From Sphingobacterium lumbrici (lineage in GTDB: Bacteria; Bacteroidota; Bacteroidia; Sphingobacteriales; Sphingobacteriaceae), in contig NZ_SRZY01000023.1 in NCBI RefSeq assembly GCF_006476045.1, positions 248,001 to 312,000 on the forward strand: DNA of 64,000 bases, in the 5' to 3' direction. The notes beneath the pieces were generated by a model. That model was not told the DNA's origin, did not search any database, and saw nothing but the letters and a program-made list of their open reading frames with translations. The position numbers and the translations under genes were made by a program. Shown piece after piece: positions 7,959-16,115 of the stretch; the stretch's first letter is position 1; each line of letters begins with the position of its first letter.

Positions 7959-9170
7959 TTATTGATTCGCAACAATCATTAAATCCAAATTTTTAAAGGG
8001 TAGTTTAAATTTATCGGCCATATCCTTATTCGTTAGACTACCCTGATAAAGATATACCGCGTTACGCACACCCTGATGCGACCAGATCAGATTGCTCAAC
8101 CCGCCACATTCGGCAATATGTAACAAGATTGGCGTAAAGATATTTGTCAACGCATAGGTGGCAGTACGCGCTACACGCGATGCAATATTAGGAACACAAT
8201 AATGAATGACATCGTATTTTCTGAATATAGGATGATCATGGGTAGTGATTTCAGAGGTTTCAAAACAGCCTCCTTGATCGATGCTGACATCAATCAACAC
8301 AGAATTTGGTTTCATCTTCGAAACAGTATCTTCAGAAATAACACAAGAAGACCGACCATTTTTTGCGCGAAGTGCACCAATCACCACATCACTAGCAACA
8401 ACAGCCTTATTTAAAATAATGGGTTGCATCACAGATGTAAAAACCCGGGATCCTACATTATTTTGTAATCTTCTTAATCGATAGACAGAACTGTCAAAAA
8501 CTTTTACCTGAGCTCCCAAAGCTATAGCCGTACGGGCAGCAAACTCACCCACCGTTCCTGCACCAATAATGACCATTTCAGTAGGAGGTACACCGGTCAC
8601 ACCTCCCAACATCAGTCCTTTCCCGCCAAATACATTTGAAAGATATTCTGCAGCAATTAAAGTAGAGGTAGTACCAACAATCTCACTCATGGCCCTCACT
8701 ACTGTGAGATATCCGCCTTCATCCTGAAGATATTCATAAGACAAAGCCGTTATCTGCTTCTTCATTAAAGCGTTTAAAACCTGCTGTTGCAACAATGATG
8801 GCTGCTGACTGGAGAACAAGATTTGCTTATTTTTCATCAACGCTACCTCTTCTAACGTCGGACTGGCTATTTTAATAATAATATCCGCTTTAAAGACAGA
8901 GTCTCTATCGGATACAATCTGAGCACCTTGCTCACTATAATGATGATCCAAAAAATTGGAAGCTTCTCCTGCTTTCGATTCTAAAATCACTTTATGCCCG
9001 TTCTCTATTAAAAGAGCTACGGATAATGGTGTCAATGCGACTCGTTTCTCTTGAAAAACGATTTCTTTGGGGATACCTATTACTAAACTATTTTTTTTAT
9101 TCCCAATAGGCATAAAGGCTTCTTGGGTTTGCGAAAAAGCTTGTTGGGCTATCTTTGATAGATTACTCAT
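7959..9170 (-). CDS. ald: alanine dehydrogenase
   Basis: 403 residues. Converts L-alanine and NAD+ to pyruvate, ammonia and NADH in the cytoplasm. The N-terminal domain carries the family opening GIPKEIVFQEKRVALTP, and the Rossmann motif VIIGAGTVGEFAA lies near residue 195. The active-site region of the Ald/transhydrogenase family follows (SIDQGGCFETSEITTHDHPIF). It has an N-terminal extension of about 30 residues before the conserved domain, as I recall for Bacteroidota members. A perfect inverted repeat lies 11 bp upstream of the start and overlaps a weak promoter match, suggesting a regulator binds there. The product is well supported; the control is inference. Confidence 0.92.
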   Translation of the reverse strand: MSNLSKIAQQAFSQTQEAFMPIGNKKNSLVIGIPKEIVFQEKRVALTPLSVALLIENGHKVILESKAGEASNFLDHHYSEQGAQIVSDRDSVFKADIIIKIASPTLEEVALMKNKQILFSSQQPSLLQQQVLNALMKKQITALSYEYLQDEGGYLTVVRAMSEIVGTTSTLIAAEYLSNVFGGKGLMLGGVTGVPPTEMVIIGAGTVGEFAARTAIALGAQVKVFDSSVYRLRRLQNNVGSRVFTSVMQPIILNKAVVASDVVIGALRAKNGRSSCVISEDTVSKMKPNSVLIDVSIDQGGCFETSEITTHDHPIFRKYDVIHYCVPNIASRVARTATYALTNIFTPILLHIAECGGLSNLIWSHQGVRNAVYLYQGSLTNKDMADKFKLPFKNLDLMIVANQ

Positions 9171-9180
9171 TACTCTACGT

Positions 9181-9210
9181 GCTAATTATTAAAGATATAA
9201 AATAATTAGC
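9181..9210. promoter_or_regulatory. perfect inverted repeat upstream of ald, possible operator
   Basis: GCTAATTATT (9181-9190) and AATAATTAGC (9201-9210) are perfect ten-base arms around a ten-base centre. The centre holds a minus-strand TATCTTTA (9190-9197), a seven-of-eight match to the Bacteroidota -7 element for ald. A dimeric regulator such as an Lrp/AsnC protein could bind here; that is inference. Confidence 0.5.
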
Positions 9211-9272
9211 ATTAAAAAATGACTAATTTAATTTATCTTGCATCTGTATTAGAACTAAATTGTGATTTGTCT

Positions 9273-9280
9273 TACTTTTG
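9273..9280 (+). promoter_or_regulatory. -7 element upstream of the epimerase gene
   Basis: TACTTTTG matches the Bacteroidota -7 consensus TAnnTTTG exactly and ends 24 bases before the ATG at 9305. No good TTTG is found at the expected -33 distance. Confidence 0.45.
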
Positions 9281-9304
9281 TAAAGTATCTACTTATTCTT
9301 AATA

Positions 9305-11218
9305 ATGAAATTATTAACGCTAATCAATCATATTAAAATCGTTCCAAGGTGGATTATATTTTTATTAGATTTAATCGTTGCAGCTGTCGCTTTTACAGTA
9401 GCATATGCCTTATTTAATAACTTTAATTTTTCTAGTCTATCTGCCAGTATTTTTGCAACCCAATTTTTATATGCCATGTTGATCACAGGTATTTCGTTTG
9501 GGGTATTCCGATTACATGCAGGAATTATCAGATATACTAGCGCCGTAGATTCAATCCGCATTTTGTCTACCATTCTTTTTAAGGTTATTATTTTATTCAC
9601 ACTGAAGCTGATCGCCCTAGCTCTGCAACTACCTACTGTTCTGGATTCAAAATTAATAATCATTTACGCCTTATTTCTATTTGCTGCGTTAATTACTTAT
9701 AGAACTTCTATCAAAATTTTCTTTCAATACACAAAAACATCTAGAAGAGTAAAGAAAAATGTACTAGTTTTTGGTGCTGGTGATTTAGGGATAGCTGTTA
9801 AGAGAACTTTTGACCATGATCTTTCTACAAATAAAATAATTGTTGGGTATCTAGACGACGACGTATCCAAAATAGGTAAATCCATTGACGGAGTAAAAAT
9901 TTATGGCACCAATGAGCTCACCAAATTGCCCAAAAAACTGACTGTCGATGAATTAATTTTTGCTACACATGCAGTTAGTCCAGAGAAAAAATCAGAGATC
10001 ATCGATATTTGTCTAGAAAATGACGTACACGTATTGACCCTTCCTCCTATCAAAAATATCATGAATGGAGACTTAACTCCCAATCAGATTAAGAAAGTAA
10101 AGATTGAAGATCTGCTTGAGCGATCTACCATCAGAATAGATAACGACTCTATTCTGGAAAAGATCAAGGGAAAAAGGGTATTAGTAACAGGGGCTGCAGG
10201 TTCTATTGGAAGTGAGATTGCTAAACAATTGAGCAAATATGAACCGCAATTAATTATATTATGTGATCAAGCCGAATCACCGTTACATAATCTACAATTG
10301 GATCTACAGGAGAACTTTAAGAATCAAGTTTACCATTCCTTCATCGCAGACGTAAAAAATCTAGACCGCATGCGTGTCCTTTTCGAGACATTCAAACCAC
10401 AATATGTTTATCATGCGGCGGCCTATAAACACGTCCCCATGATGGAAAACCATCCTATCGAAGGAGTCCGGACAAATGTGATTGGCACCTACAACTTAGC
10501 AAATCTCTCGGTTAAATTTGATGTTCAAAAATTTGTATTCGTATCAACCGACAAAGCCGTCAACCCAACTAACATTATGGGAGCTACCAAAAGAATTGCC
10601 GAAATTTATGTACAATCTTTGAACAACACTTTACAAAAAAACGGGAAAGATAGCACGAAGTTTATTACTACACGTTTTGGAAATGTACTAGGCTCAAATG
10701 GCTCAGTAATACCTCGTTTTAGAGAACAAATTGAAAAGGGAGGCCCTCTAACTGTCACACACCCCGAAATAACCCGTTACTTCATGACCATACCCGAAGC
10801 GTGCCAACTGGTAATCGAAGCGGGCAGTATGGGAAATGGTGGAGAAATCTTTGTTTTTGACATGGGAAAATCTGTCAAAATTGTAGATTTAGCAATAAAA
10901 ATGATAAAACTTTCAGGTTATATTCCTTATCAGGAAATCGATATAAAATTCACAGGACTGCGTCCCGGTGAGAAATTATATGAGGAACTTCTGAATGATC
11001 TCGAAAACACACTTCCCACCCATCACAAAAAAATAATGATCGCTAAAGTTAGAGAAAACAACTTTGATACAATCAACCAACAGCTTTCTATTTTATTTGA
11101 GGTAATTAAGACACAGAACAATCTGAGTATTGTACGTCAAATGAAAACAATCGTCCCAGAATTTAAAAGTCAGAACTCAATTTATGAGCAATTAGATCAA
11201 GAACAGGTCATTCAATAA
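9305..11218 (+). CDS. membrane-bound nucleotide-sugar epimerase/dehydratase (CapD/WbpM/PglF type)
   Basis: 637 residues. About four membrane segments occupy residues 12-130. A first Rossmann-like domain has VLVFGAGDLGIAVKR near 155. The catalytic short-chain dehydrogenase domain begins with GKRVLVTGAAGSIGSEIAKQ near 295. The active-site block is STDKAVNPTNIMGATKR, with Met in place of the usual Tyr of YxxxK; this is typical of the WbpM/PglF 4,6-dehydratases. It ends with the family motif FTGLRPGEKLYEELL. Such enzymes make 4-keto-6-deoxy sugars from UDP-HexNAc for capsule, O-antigen or glycoprotein glycans. No glycosyltransferase cluster flanks it here. Confidence 0.88.
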   Translation: MKLLTLINHIKIVPRWIIFLLDLIVAAVAFTVAYALFNNFNFSSLSASIFATQFLYAMLITGISFGVFRLHAGIIRYTSAVDSIRILSTILFKVIILFTLKLIALALQLPTVLDSKLIIIYALFLFAALITYRTSIKIFFQYTKTSRRVKKNVLVFGAGDLGIAVKRTFDHDLSTNKIIVGYLDDDVSKIGKSIDGVKIYGTNELTKLPKKLTVDELIFATHAVSPEKKSEIIDICLENDVHVLTLPPIKNIMNGDLTPNQIKKVKIEDLLERSTIRIDNDSILEKIKGKRVLVTGAAGSIGSEIAKQLSKYEPQLIILCDQAESPLHNLQLDLQENFKNQVYHSFIADVKNLDRMRVLFETFKPQYVYHAAAYKHVPMMENHPIEGVRTNVIGTYNLANLSVKFDVQKFVFVSTDKAVNPTNIMGATKRIAEIYVQSLNNTLQKNGKDSTKFITTRFGNVLGSNGSVIPRFREQIEKGGPLTVTHPEITRYFMTIPEACQLVIEAGSMGNGGEIFVFDMGKSVKIVDLAIKMIKLSGYIPYQEIDIKFTGLRPGEKLYEELLNDLENTLPTHHKKIMIAKVRENNFDTINQQLSILFEVIKTQNNLSIVRQMKTIVPEFKSQNSIYEQLDQEQVIQ

Positions 11219-11255
11219 GTAAAAATCATATTATTAGCAATTTATGCAAATTACC

Positions 11256-11286
11256 CTTGTAAGTATTTGAGAAAAGTGTAATTTTG
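11256..11286 (+). promoter_or_regulatory. promoter of the TPR-protein gene
   Basis: CTTG at 11256-11259 and TAATTTTG at 11279-11286 are 19 bases apart, matching the Bacteroidota TTTG/TAnnTTTG layout with one mismatch. The ATG follows 29 bases after the -7 element. Confidence 0.6.
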
Positions 11287-11315
11287 CGTTCCGTATTATT
11301 ATTTAAATAAAACTA

Positions 11316-11972
11316 ATGTCAACGAACAACAATACAACAGAGAAAAAAGGTTCATTTTTTCAGGATAACCAAAAAAGCATCACTTTTATCATTGGTGGTA
11401 TATTAGTCCTTATATTATTATATATTGGTTATCAGAAATTGTATCTAGCACCAAGAGCTGAAACTGCTGCAGATGCGATGTATAAAGCAGAAGAATATGC
11501 TTTAATCGATTCACTACAGAAAAAAGCTATTGACGGAGACGGTTCGTTTCTGGGTTTCAAAGAAATCGCGGACGAATATTCAAACACAAAATCTGCAAAC
11601 ATAGCCAACGCTTACTTAGGTGGTTTATACTTGCGTCAAGGAAACTTTCAAGAAGCAATCAAATATCTTCAAAAATATTCTGATACAGGAAGTGAGATCT
11701 TAGACCCTTTAGTGACAGGAATGGTAGGTGACGCATACTCAGAAAGCCACGATTACAAGAAAGCAGCTGACCTTTACAAAAAAGCAGCCAACAAAGCTTC
11801 TAATTCTTATACAACACCACTATTTTTGAAAAAACTGGGATTAGTACAGGAACAATTGAATGAATACAAAAGTGCCGAAGAATCGTACACACGTATTCGC
11901 AACGATTTTCCTGAAAGTCAGGAAGCAGCAACTATTGACGCTTTAATAGCTCGCGTTAAGGCCAAACAATAA
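11316..11972 (+). CDS. YfgM-like membrane-anchored TPR protein
   Basis: 218 residues. A short charged N-terminus is followed by one membrane helix at about 22-42 (ITFIIGGILVLILLYIGY). The outer part is made of TPR-type helical pairs, for example ANIANAYLGGLYLRQGNFQEA and the KKAADLYKKAANKA repeat. The layout matches YfgM/Ancillary SecYEG-type proteins, which help periplasmic folding in E. coli; the role in Bacteroidota is not established. It has its own promoter and a terminator behind it, so it is probably transcribed alone or with low read-through into ribH. Confidence 0.75.
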   Translation: MSTNNNTTEKKGSFFQDNQKSITFIIGGILVLILLYIGYQKLYLAPRAETAADAMYKAEEYALIDSLQKKAIDGDGSFLGFKEIADEYSNTKSANIANAYLGGLYLRQGNFQEAIKYLQKYSDTGSEILDPLVTGMVGDAYSESHDYKKAADLYKKAANKASNSYTTPLFLKKLGLVQEQLNEYKSAEESYTRIRNDFPESQEAATIDALIARVKAKQ

Positions 11973-11995
11973 TTTAAAAAAAGTATTATAAATCA

Positions 11996-12023
11996 AGGCT
12001 GCTTTACGATAAGCAGCCTTTTT
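11996..12023 (+). terminator. terminator between the TPR gene and ribH
   Basis: Perfect nine-base stem AGGCTGCTT (11996-12004) with AAGCAGCCT (12011-12019), six-base loop, then a T-run to 12023. Confidence 0.85.
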
Positions 12024-12036
12024 AATTAGCATAAAT

Positions 12037-12525
12037 ATGGCAAGTGGATTAAAAAATTTATCTGATTTTTCGCATATTGAAGTAAAAAGTGCTACAGGCT
12101 TTCATTTCGGAATTATTGTGGCACAATGGAATGCAGCAATTACCGGCGCACTGCTAAACGGAGCAATCGCCGGTCTAATCAAACATGGAGCTTCCGAAGA
12201 TTATATTACAGTAGTTGAAGTTCCAGGTAGTTATGAACTAATCACTGGCGCAGATATTATTCTACGTGATAGTAAATTCGATGCCGTCATCTGCCTAGGC
12301 TGTGTTATCCAAGGTGAAACACGCCATTTTGATTTTATTTGTGATGCTGTGGCTAATGGAATCAGTAATGTTAGTATTAAATACAATAAACCTGTTATAT
12401 TTGGCGTATTAACTACAGATAATCAACAGCAAGCTATTGATCGTGCAGGTGGAATACATGGCAATAAGGGGGAAGAAGCCGCTATTACTGCTATCCAAAT
12501 GGCATACATTCACAAGACCTTCTAA
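12037..12525 (+). CDS. ribH: 6,7-dimethyl-8-ribityllumazine synthase
   Basis: 162 residues, usual length. It condenses the ribitylamino-uracil with dihydroxybutanone phosphate, the penultimate step of riboflavin synthesis, in the cytoplasm. Family signatures are visible in order: the FGIIVAQWNAAIT opening, the VEVPGSYELI loop, the CLGCVIQGETRHFDFI block with the catalytic histidine, and FGVLTTDNQQQAIDRAGG. The ATG lies 13 bases after the T-run of the upstream terminator. No FMN riboswitch is visible ahead of it. Confidence 0.96.
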   Translation: MASGLKNLSDFSHIEVKSATGFHFGIIVAQWNAAITGALLNGAIAGLIKHGASEDYITVVEVPGSYELITGADIILRDSKFDAVICLGCVIQGETRHFDFICDAVANGISNVSIKYNKPVIFGVLTTDNQQQAIDRAGGIHGNKGEEAAITAIQMAYIHKTF

Positions 12526-12555
12526 GTTGGTGTCATTTTTGAACATTATTAGATT

Positions 12556-12684
12556 ATGAAGCATTTTTCACTCATTTTATTAGGGTTACTTATTGTTGGT
12601 ACAACGATACTATCTTCATGTGGCTCACAAGCCACTTGTGCTGCATATAACACTTACCCAAAAAAGAAATCAAGAACACGATAA
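12556..12684 (+). CDS. 42-residue lipoprotein
   Basis: Short reading frame ATG 12556 to TAA 12684. A hydrophobic signal (FSLILLGLLIVGTTILSSC) ends in a lipobox Cys at about residue 23. A tail of some 20 residues follows (GSQATCAAYNTYPKKKSRTR) with a second Cys and a basic end. Tiny lipoproteins with a CxAYN-like tail occur in Bacteroidota; the function is unknown to me. It starts 30 bp after ribH, and the secreted-protein gene starts about 52 bp later in another frame. The signal and lipobox make it likely to be real despite its size. Confidence 0.65.
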   Translation: MKHFSLILLGLLIVGTTILSSCGSQATCAAYNTYPKKKSRTR

Positions 12685-12736
12685 TAAATTTATATCGTGT
12701 TATACTCAATCCCCTATGGGAAATAAATTCCAGAAT

Positions 12737-13474
12737 ATGAATTATCTTAAAATCATGTTGGTATTACTCGTATTACTGGTGGGGCATTCTGTGAGCCTAA
12801 TCGCTCAAGAAAATATCAGCCTACTATCGGTATGGGAAGGTATAGGAGGTAAATCAAAATGGGAATCCACAAAATTTATTCTTTTCACCTCCCAAGGTAA
12901 TGAGACTACAAAGCTCTTGTCATCGGAAAGAACATTTTTGATCGACAGATCTAGTGGACGTTGTAGATTTGAAGGTAAAACTACTTCTAATCAGAGCATA
13001 GTCTTACTGTTCAACTATAAAAGCAAACAACTAGACAAATTGTACCTAAATGGGGCAGAACCGAAAGGTTCCAAAACATTTACTTCATTCCATTTTCAGC
13101 AAATAATAGAACAATTTTTCGAAGACACAAAATTATTATTTTTACCATCATCTTTTGATCAGAGCAATACAATAGTTGGGACTCCTTCTCAAAAAATAAT
13201 CAATACGGAAAAGACCACTGTATTCCCCATTTCAAGTGCACTGCTGTTCGATGGATCTATATTTAACGGAAAAATAACATTAAATATTGCTGGTCAGATT
13301 ATTCGATCAGAGACTAATCAGAACATATATACTATCAGTGGATATAAGGACATTGGTGGAGGACTAAATCTCCCGACTGCCTTTAAACATACCACCTCGC
13401 CCTCAAAAAATTGCACATTCACCACCGTAGCCGCTTTCACAGACATGGAGGAAGGCAAATTCACAACTTTATAA
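12737..13474 (+). CDS. secreted protein of unknown function (possible LolA-like fold)
   Basis: 245 residues from the ATG at 12737, chosen because it opens a clean signal peptide (MNYLKIMLVLLVLLVGHSV, cleavage before QENIS). The open frame extends to 12593 but that part overlaps the small lipoprotein gene and looks non-coding. The mature part alternates short strands (RTFLIDRSSGRCRFEGKTT, LLFNYKSKQLDKLYLNG) and recalls outer-membrane lipoprotein carrier-like or DUF6503-like proteins. I cannot assign a function. It sits between the small lipoprotein and ytxJ, 12 bp before the latter. Confidence 0.7.
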   Translation: MNYLKIMLVLLVLLVGHSVSLIAQENISLLSVWEGIGGKSKWESTKFILFTSQGNETTKLLSSERTFLIDRSSGRCRFEGKTTSNQSIVLLFNYKSKQLDKLYLNGAEPKGSKTFTSFHFQQIIEQFFEDTKLLFLPSSFDQSNTIVGTPSQKIINTEKTTVFPISSALLFDGSIFNGKITLNIAGQIIRSETNQNIYTISGYKDIGGGLNLPTAFKHTTSPSKNCTFTTVAAFTDMEEGKFTTL

Positions 13475-13486
13475 GTTACAACGAGC

Positions 13487-13813
13487 ATGAAGTGGATTAC
13501 ACTCTCTACATCAGATCAATTGGATACAATCTATGCGAGCGACGAAATTGTGGTATTATTTAAGCACAGTACCCGCTGTCCGGTAAGCAGTATGGCAAAA
13601 AGAAGCTTAGAATTTGACAAGGAACTCATTCCAGCAGGTACTAAATTCTATTATCTCGATCTAATAGCCAACCGATCTCTATCCAATAAAATAGCAGAAT
13701 TATGGAACGTACAGCACGAATCCCCTCAAATATTGGTTGTAAAGGAGAAGACCTGCTTATATAATGTCTCCCATCAGGACATTGAAATGCGTGAATTGAT
13801 TAAATTTTTATAA
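13487..13813 (+). CDS. ytxJ: bacillithiol system redox protein YtxJ
   Basis: 108 residues, thioredoxin-like fold. The family hallmark is FKHSTRCPVSSMA, with one active cysteine at residue 31 in a CPxS setting, as expected of a monothiol bacilliredoxin-like protein. Such proteins are proposed to remove bacillithiol from mixed disulfides in the cytoplasm. No signal peptide. It starts 12 bp after the secreted-protein gene and may be cotranscribed with it. Its presence indicates that the organism makes bacillithiol, which fits Bacteroidota. Confidence 0.88.
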   Translation: MKWITLSTSDQLDTIYASDEIVVLFKHSTRCPVSSMAKRSLEFDKELIPAGTKFYYLDLIANRSLSNKIAELWNVQHESPQILVVKEKTCLYNVSHQDIEMRELIKFL

Positions 13814-13828
13814 AAATTTGAATTAATT

Positions 13829-13859
13829 TTTGAATATTATTTTTTAAATCCTATATTTG
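13829..13859 (+). promoter_or_regulatory. promoter of tRNA-Glu
   Basis: TTTG at 13829-13832 and TATATTTG at 13852-13859 are exactly 19 bases apart, a full match to the Bacteroidota sigma consensus. The tRNA begins 19 bases after the -7 element. Confidence 0.8.
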
Positions 13860-13877
13860 CAAACCTAAACAACAGAT

Positions 13878-13949
13878 GGCCCGCTCGTCTACCGGTTAGG
13901 ACGCCAGATTTTCATTCTGGAAATAGGGGTTCGATTCCCCTGCGGGCTA
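13878..13949 (+). tRNA. tRNA-Glu (anticodon TTC)
   Basis: The cloverleaf is complete. The acceptor stem pairs GGCCCGC with GCGGGCT, with one G-T wobble at the first pair. The anticodon stem CCAGA/TCTGG encloses the loop TTTTCAT, giving anticodon TTC. The T arm is GGGGTTCGATTCCCC. The 3' CCA is not encoded. A consensus promoter precedes it and a terminator follows. Confidence 0.96.
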
Positions 13950-13956
13950 CTCGAAA

Positions 13957-13988
13957 AGCATCAATCACACCAGATTGATGCTTTTTTT
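13957..13988 (+). terminator. terminator after tRNA-Glu
   Basis: Nine-base stem AGCATCAAT (13957-13965) with ATTGATGCT (13974-13982), eight-base loop, followed by a T-run to 13988. Confidence 0.88.
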
Positions 13989-14104
13989 ATGCCTCGGATT
14001 AGATTATAGTTATTCTTTTTGAAAAATGGTAAGCCTGTCCTTTCGAGAGATTGATTAAAACATGTTATCTTTATATCGTTTCTTAACTATTATTTTTCAA
14101 ATTA

Positions 14105-16024
14105 ATGAACTTAAAACCTATACTAACTCTATTGTGTCTTATCAGCTTTTATAGCGCTACCGCACAAAAGTCGGTGATAAGCCATGTCGTTACGCATAAC
14201 CGTTCTACTATTATTTGCGATGCGACTAAAGGTGAAAACCCCTATCCTTCATGGGGTATATTTCCTAAAGCTGATTACCCTGTAAGGAAAATAACCATGC
14301 ACGTTACATTGGGAAGCCCTGATAGCCTGCATACTGCACATTGGGATTACCTAGATCATATTGTACTGCGACGCAAAGGTGGGACAGATGGCCCGGAGCT
14401 TAACTATGAATTGGGCAGAATGCTTACCCCGTATGGCAGCATTTACAACAAAGGGTGGAACTGGAAGTGGCAGGTAGATGTTACCGACTTCGCTCCTTTC
14501 CTACGAGATAGTGTAGAAGTTGTTTATATACATTCCGGCTATGAAGATAAGACCGTAGGCTGGGCACTCACTATAGACTTTGAAATCCTGTCTGGTCCTC
14601 CTGTTGTTACACCACTTGGTATAACGGCCTTATGGAATAAGGCCTATAAATATGGTGATCCCAACGAAAAGATTGAAGAGAATCTACTGCCAATAAGCTA
14701 TGAATCGACAAGTGGTGCGGTGTTAAGTCGGATACGCATACAGCATACCGGGCATGGTATGGACAGGCCACGTGGCTGCAGTGAGTTTTGTAGTCGCTGG
14801 CGTGAACTCATGCTGGATGGAAAAGTAGTCGACCGGCGGGATATGTGGAAAAAGTGTGGCGACAATCCGCTGTATCCACAGGGGGGAACCTGGATATACG
14901 ATCGGGCATACTGGTGCCCGGGTGATTTACAACAGCCTGACGTGATCGATGTATTTACAAAGCCGGGAAGCCACAAGGTGTCATTGCAAATGGAACCCTA
15001 TACCGCCACAGACAACATACAGGCTATTGAAAATATCTCAGCCTATTTGTTTCATTATTCGGCTCCTAAGCAAAAAATAGATGTAGCGGTCGAATCCATC
15101 ATGGTACCTAACGATGAGCAGCGTTTTTTTCGCTTAAATCCGGCCAGTTCTGGTCCTCGTATTTCCTTCAGAAACTTAGGATCCGATCCGGTTCGTTCGC
15201 TCACCATTGTGTATGGGACTGACGGGTTCCCTTCCAAAACATTCCAATGGAAAGGATATCTTCCTTTTAATCAAGTAACCGAGGTTATATTACCAGAAGC
15301 AATTCAGGAAAAGGACGGTGAAAATGTATTTAATGTAATGCTTGTCCAACCCAACGGGAAGAAAGATTCATGGCCCGTAGATAATGAAATGAAAGCTGTC
15401 TTTACTGCACCAGAGAAATTTCCTTCAGAATTTGTAATGCAGTTTCTTACGAATAACAAGCCCGAGGATAACAGTATTTTTCTTGTAAATGCGCAACAAG
15501 ACACGATTTTTCAAAAAACCGCATCGCAGTTAGCGGCTGTAACGCTTTATACTGATACCATACGCCTCGTGGAGGGCAACTATTCCCTTTATCTGATAGA
15601 CACTTCCGGTAATGGACTACAATTCTGGGCACAGCCTGCAAATGGGGACGGCTATCTCCGCTTATTTGACATGAAGGGCAATCTTATCCATGCTTTTGAA
15701 AGTGATTGCGGACTTGGTGAAATGTTTAGCTTTAAGGCTGTTCCAGGCTTTGAAAGAGATACAACAACAGCTCGATATGCGTTTTCCCTGTATCCAAGAT
15801 CAGTCGTTGACCAGACGCAATTGAACGTAGTATCCAATAAGCTAAGCGATATGACGGTGCAGATCACGGTCGATGGAGTACTGTGGCAAAAACATGAATA
15901 CAAATCCATTAAGAATGCTGTATTCAGTTACAACCTCAACCACCTTCCTACAGGAAGAATAGTTGTGGAAGCTTTTATGGATGGTATAAGTAAATTTAAA
16001 GGAAGGATCAATAAGAGACGATAA
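14105..16024 (+). CDS. PNGase F-like secreted protein with T9SS-type C-terminal domain
   Basis: 639 residues. A signal peptide ends before QKSVIS (residue 21 on). Residues about 30-330 match the peptide-N-glycosidase F two-domain fold: the block GHGMDRPRGCSEFCSRW (Cys near 225) and GGTWIYDRAYWCPGD. PNGase F enzymes release N-glycans from asparagine; activity here is inferred, and I did not verify each catalytic acid. The last ~75 residues (SLYPRSVVDQTQLNV ... GRINKRR) resemble a type A T9SS sorting domain, with a YPxxVVD-like opening and a basic end. The protein is therefore a plausible T9SS cargo in a genome that carries porX. It stands alone between a tRNA and a convergent operon. Confidence 0.82.
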   Translation: MNLKPILTLLCLISFYSATAQKSVISHVVTHNRSTIICDATKGENPYPSWGIFPKADYPVRKITMHVTLGSPDSLHTAHWDYLDHIVLRRKGGTDGPELNYELGRMLTPYGSIYNKGWNWKWQVDVTDFAPFLRDSVEVVYIHSGYEDKTVGWALTIDFEILSGPPVVTPLGITALWNKAYKYGDPNEKIEENLLPISYESTSGAVLSRIRIQHTGHGMDRPRGCSEFCSRWRELMLDGKVVDRRDMWKKCGDNPLYPQGGTWIYDRAYWCPGDLQQPDVIDVFTKPGSHKVSLQMEPYTATDNIQAIENISAYLFHYSAPKQKIDVAVESIMVPNDEQRFFRLNPASSGPRISFRNLGSDPVRSLTIVYGTDGFPSKTFQWKGYLPFNQVTEVILPEAIQEKDGENVFNVMLVQPNGKKDSWPVDNEMKAVFTAPEKFPSEFVMQFLTNNKPEDNSIFLVNAQQDTIFQKTASQLAAVTLYTDTIRLVEGNYSLYLIDTSGNGLQFWAQPANGDGYLRLFDMKGNLIHAFESDCGLGEMFSFKAVPGFERDTTTARYAFSLYPRSVVDQTQLNVVSNKLSDMTVQITVDGVLWQKHEYKSIKNAVFSYNLNHLPTGRIVVEAFMDGISKFKGRINKRR

Positions 16025-16040
16025 AAAGAGCGCTTCCATC

Positions 16041-16074
16041 AAAAATCCCATTTTCTTAAGAAAATGGGATTTTT
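16041..16074. terminator. bidirectional terminator between the PNGase F-like gene and the S41 protease
   Basis: Perfect 17-base inverted repeat (16041-16057 with 16058-16074), A-rich on one flank and T-rich on the other, placed between two convergent genes. Confidence 0.9.
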
Positions 16075-16115
16075 GATTTATTAATAGTTCATAAAAATTC
16101 AACGGAGGCTGCTGC

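Noticed and set aside
12593..12736. 48-codon N-terminal extension of the secreted protein
   Set aside because: It overlaps the small lipoprotein gene and lacks signal character, while the ATG at 12737 opens a good signal peptide.
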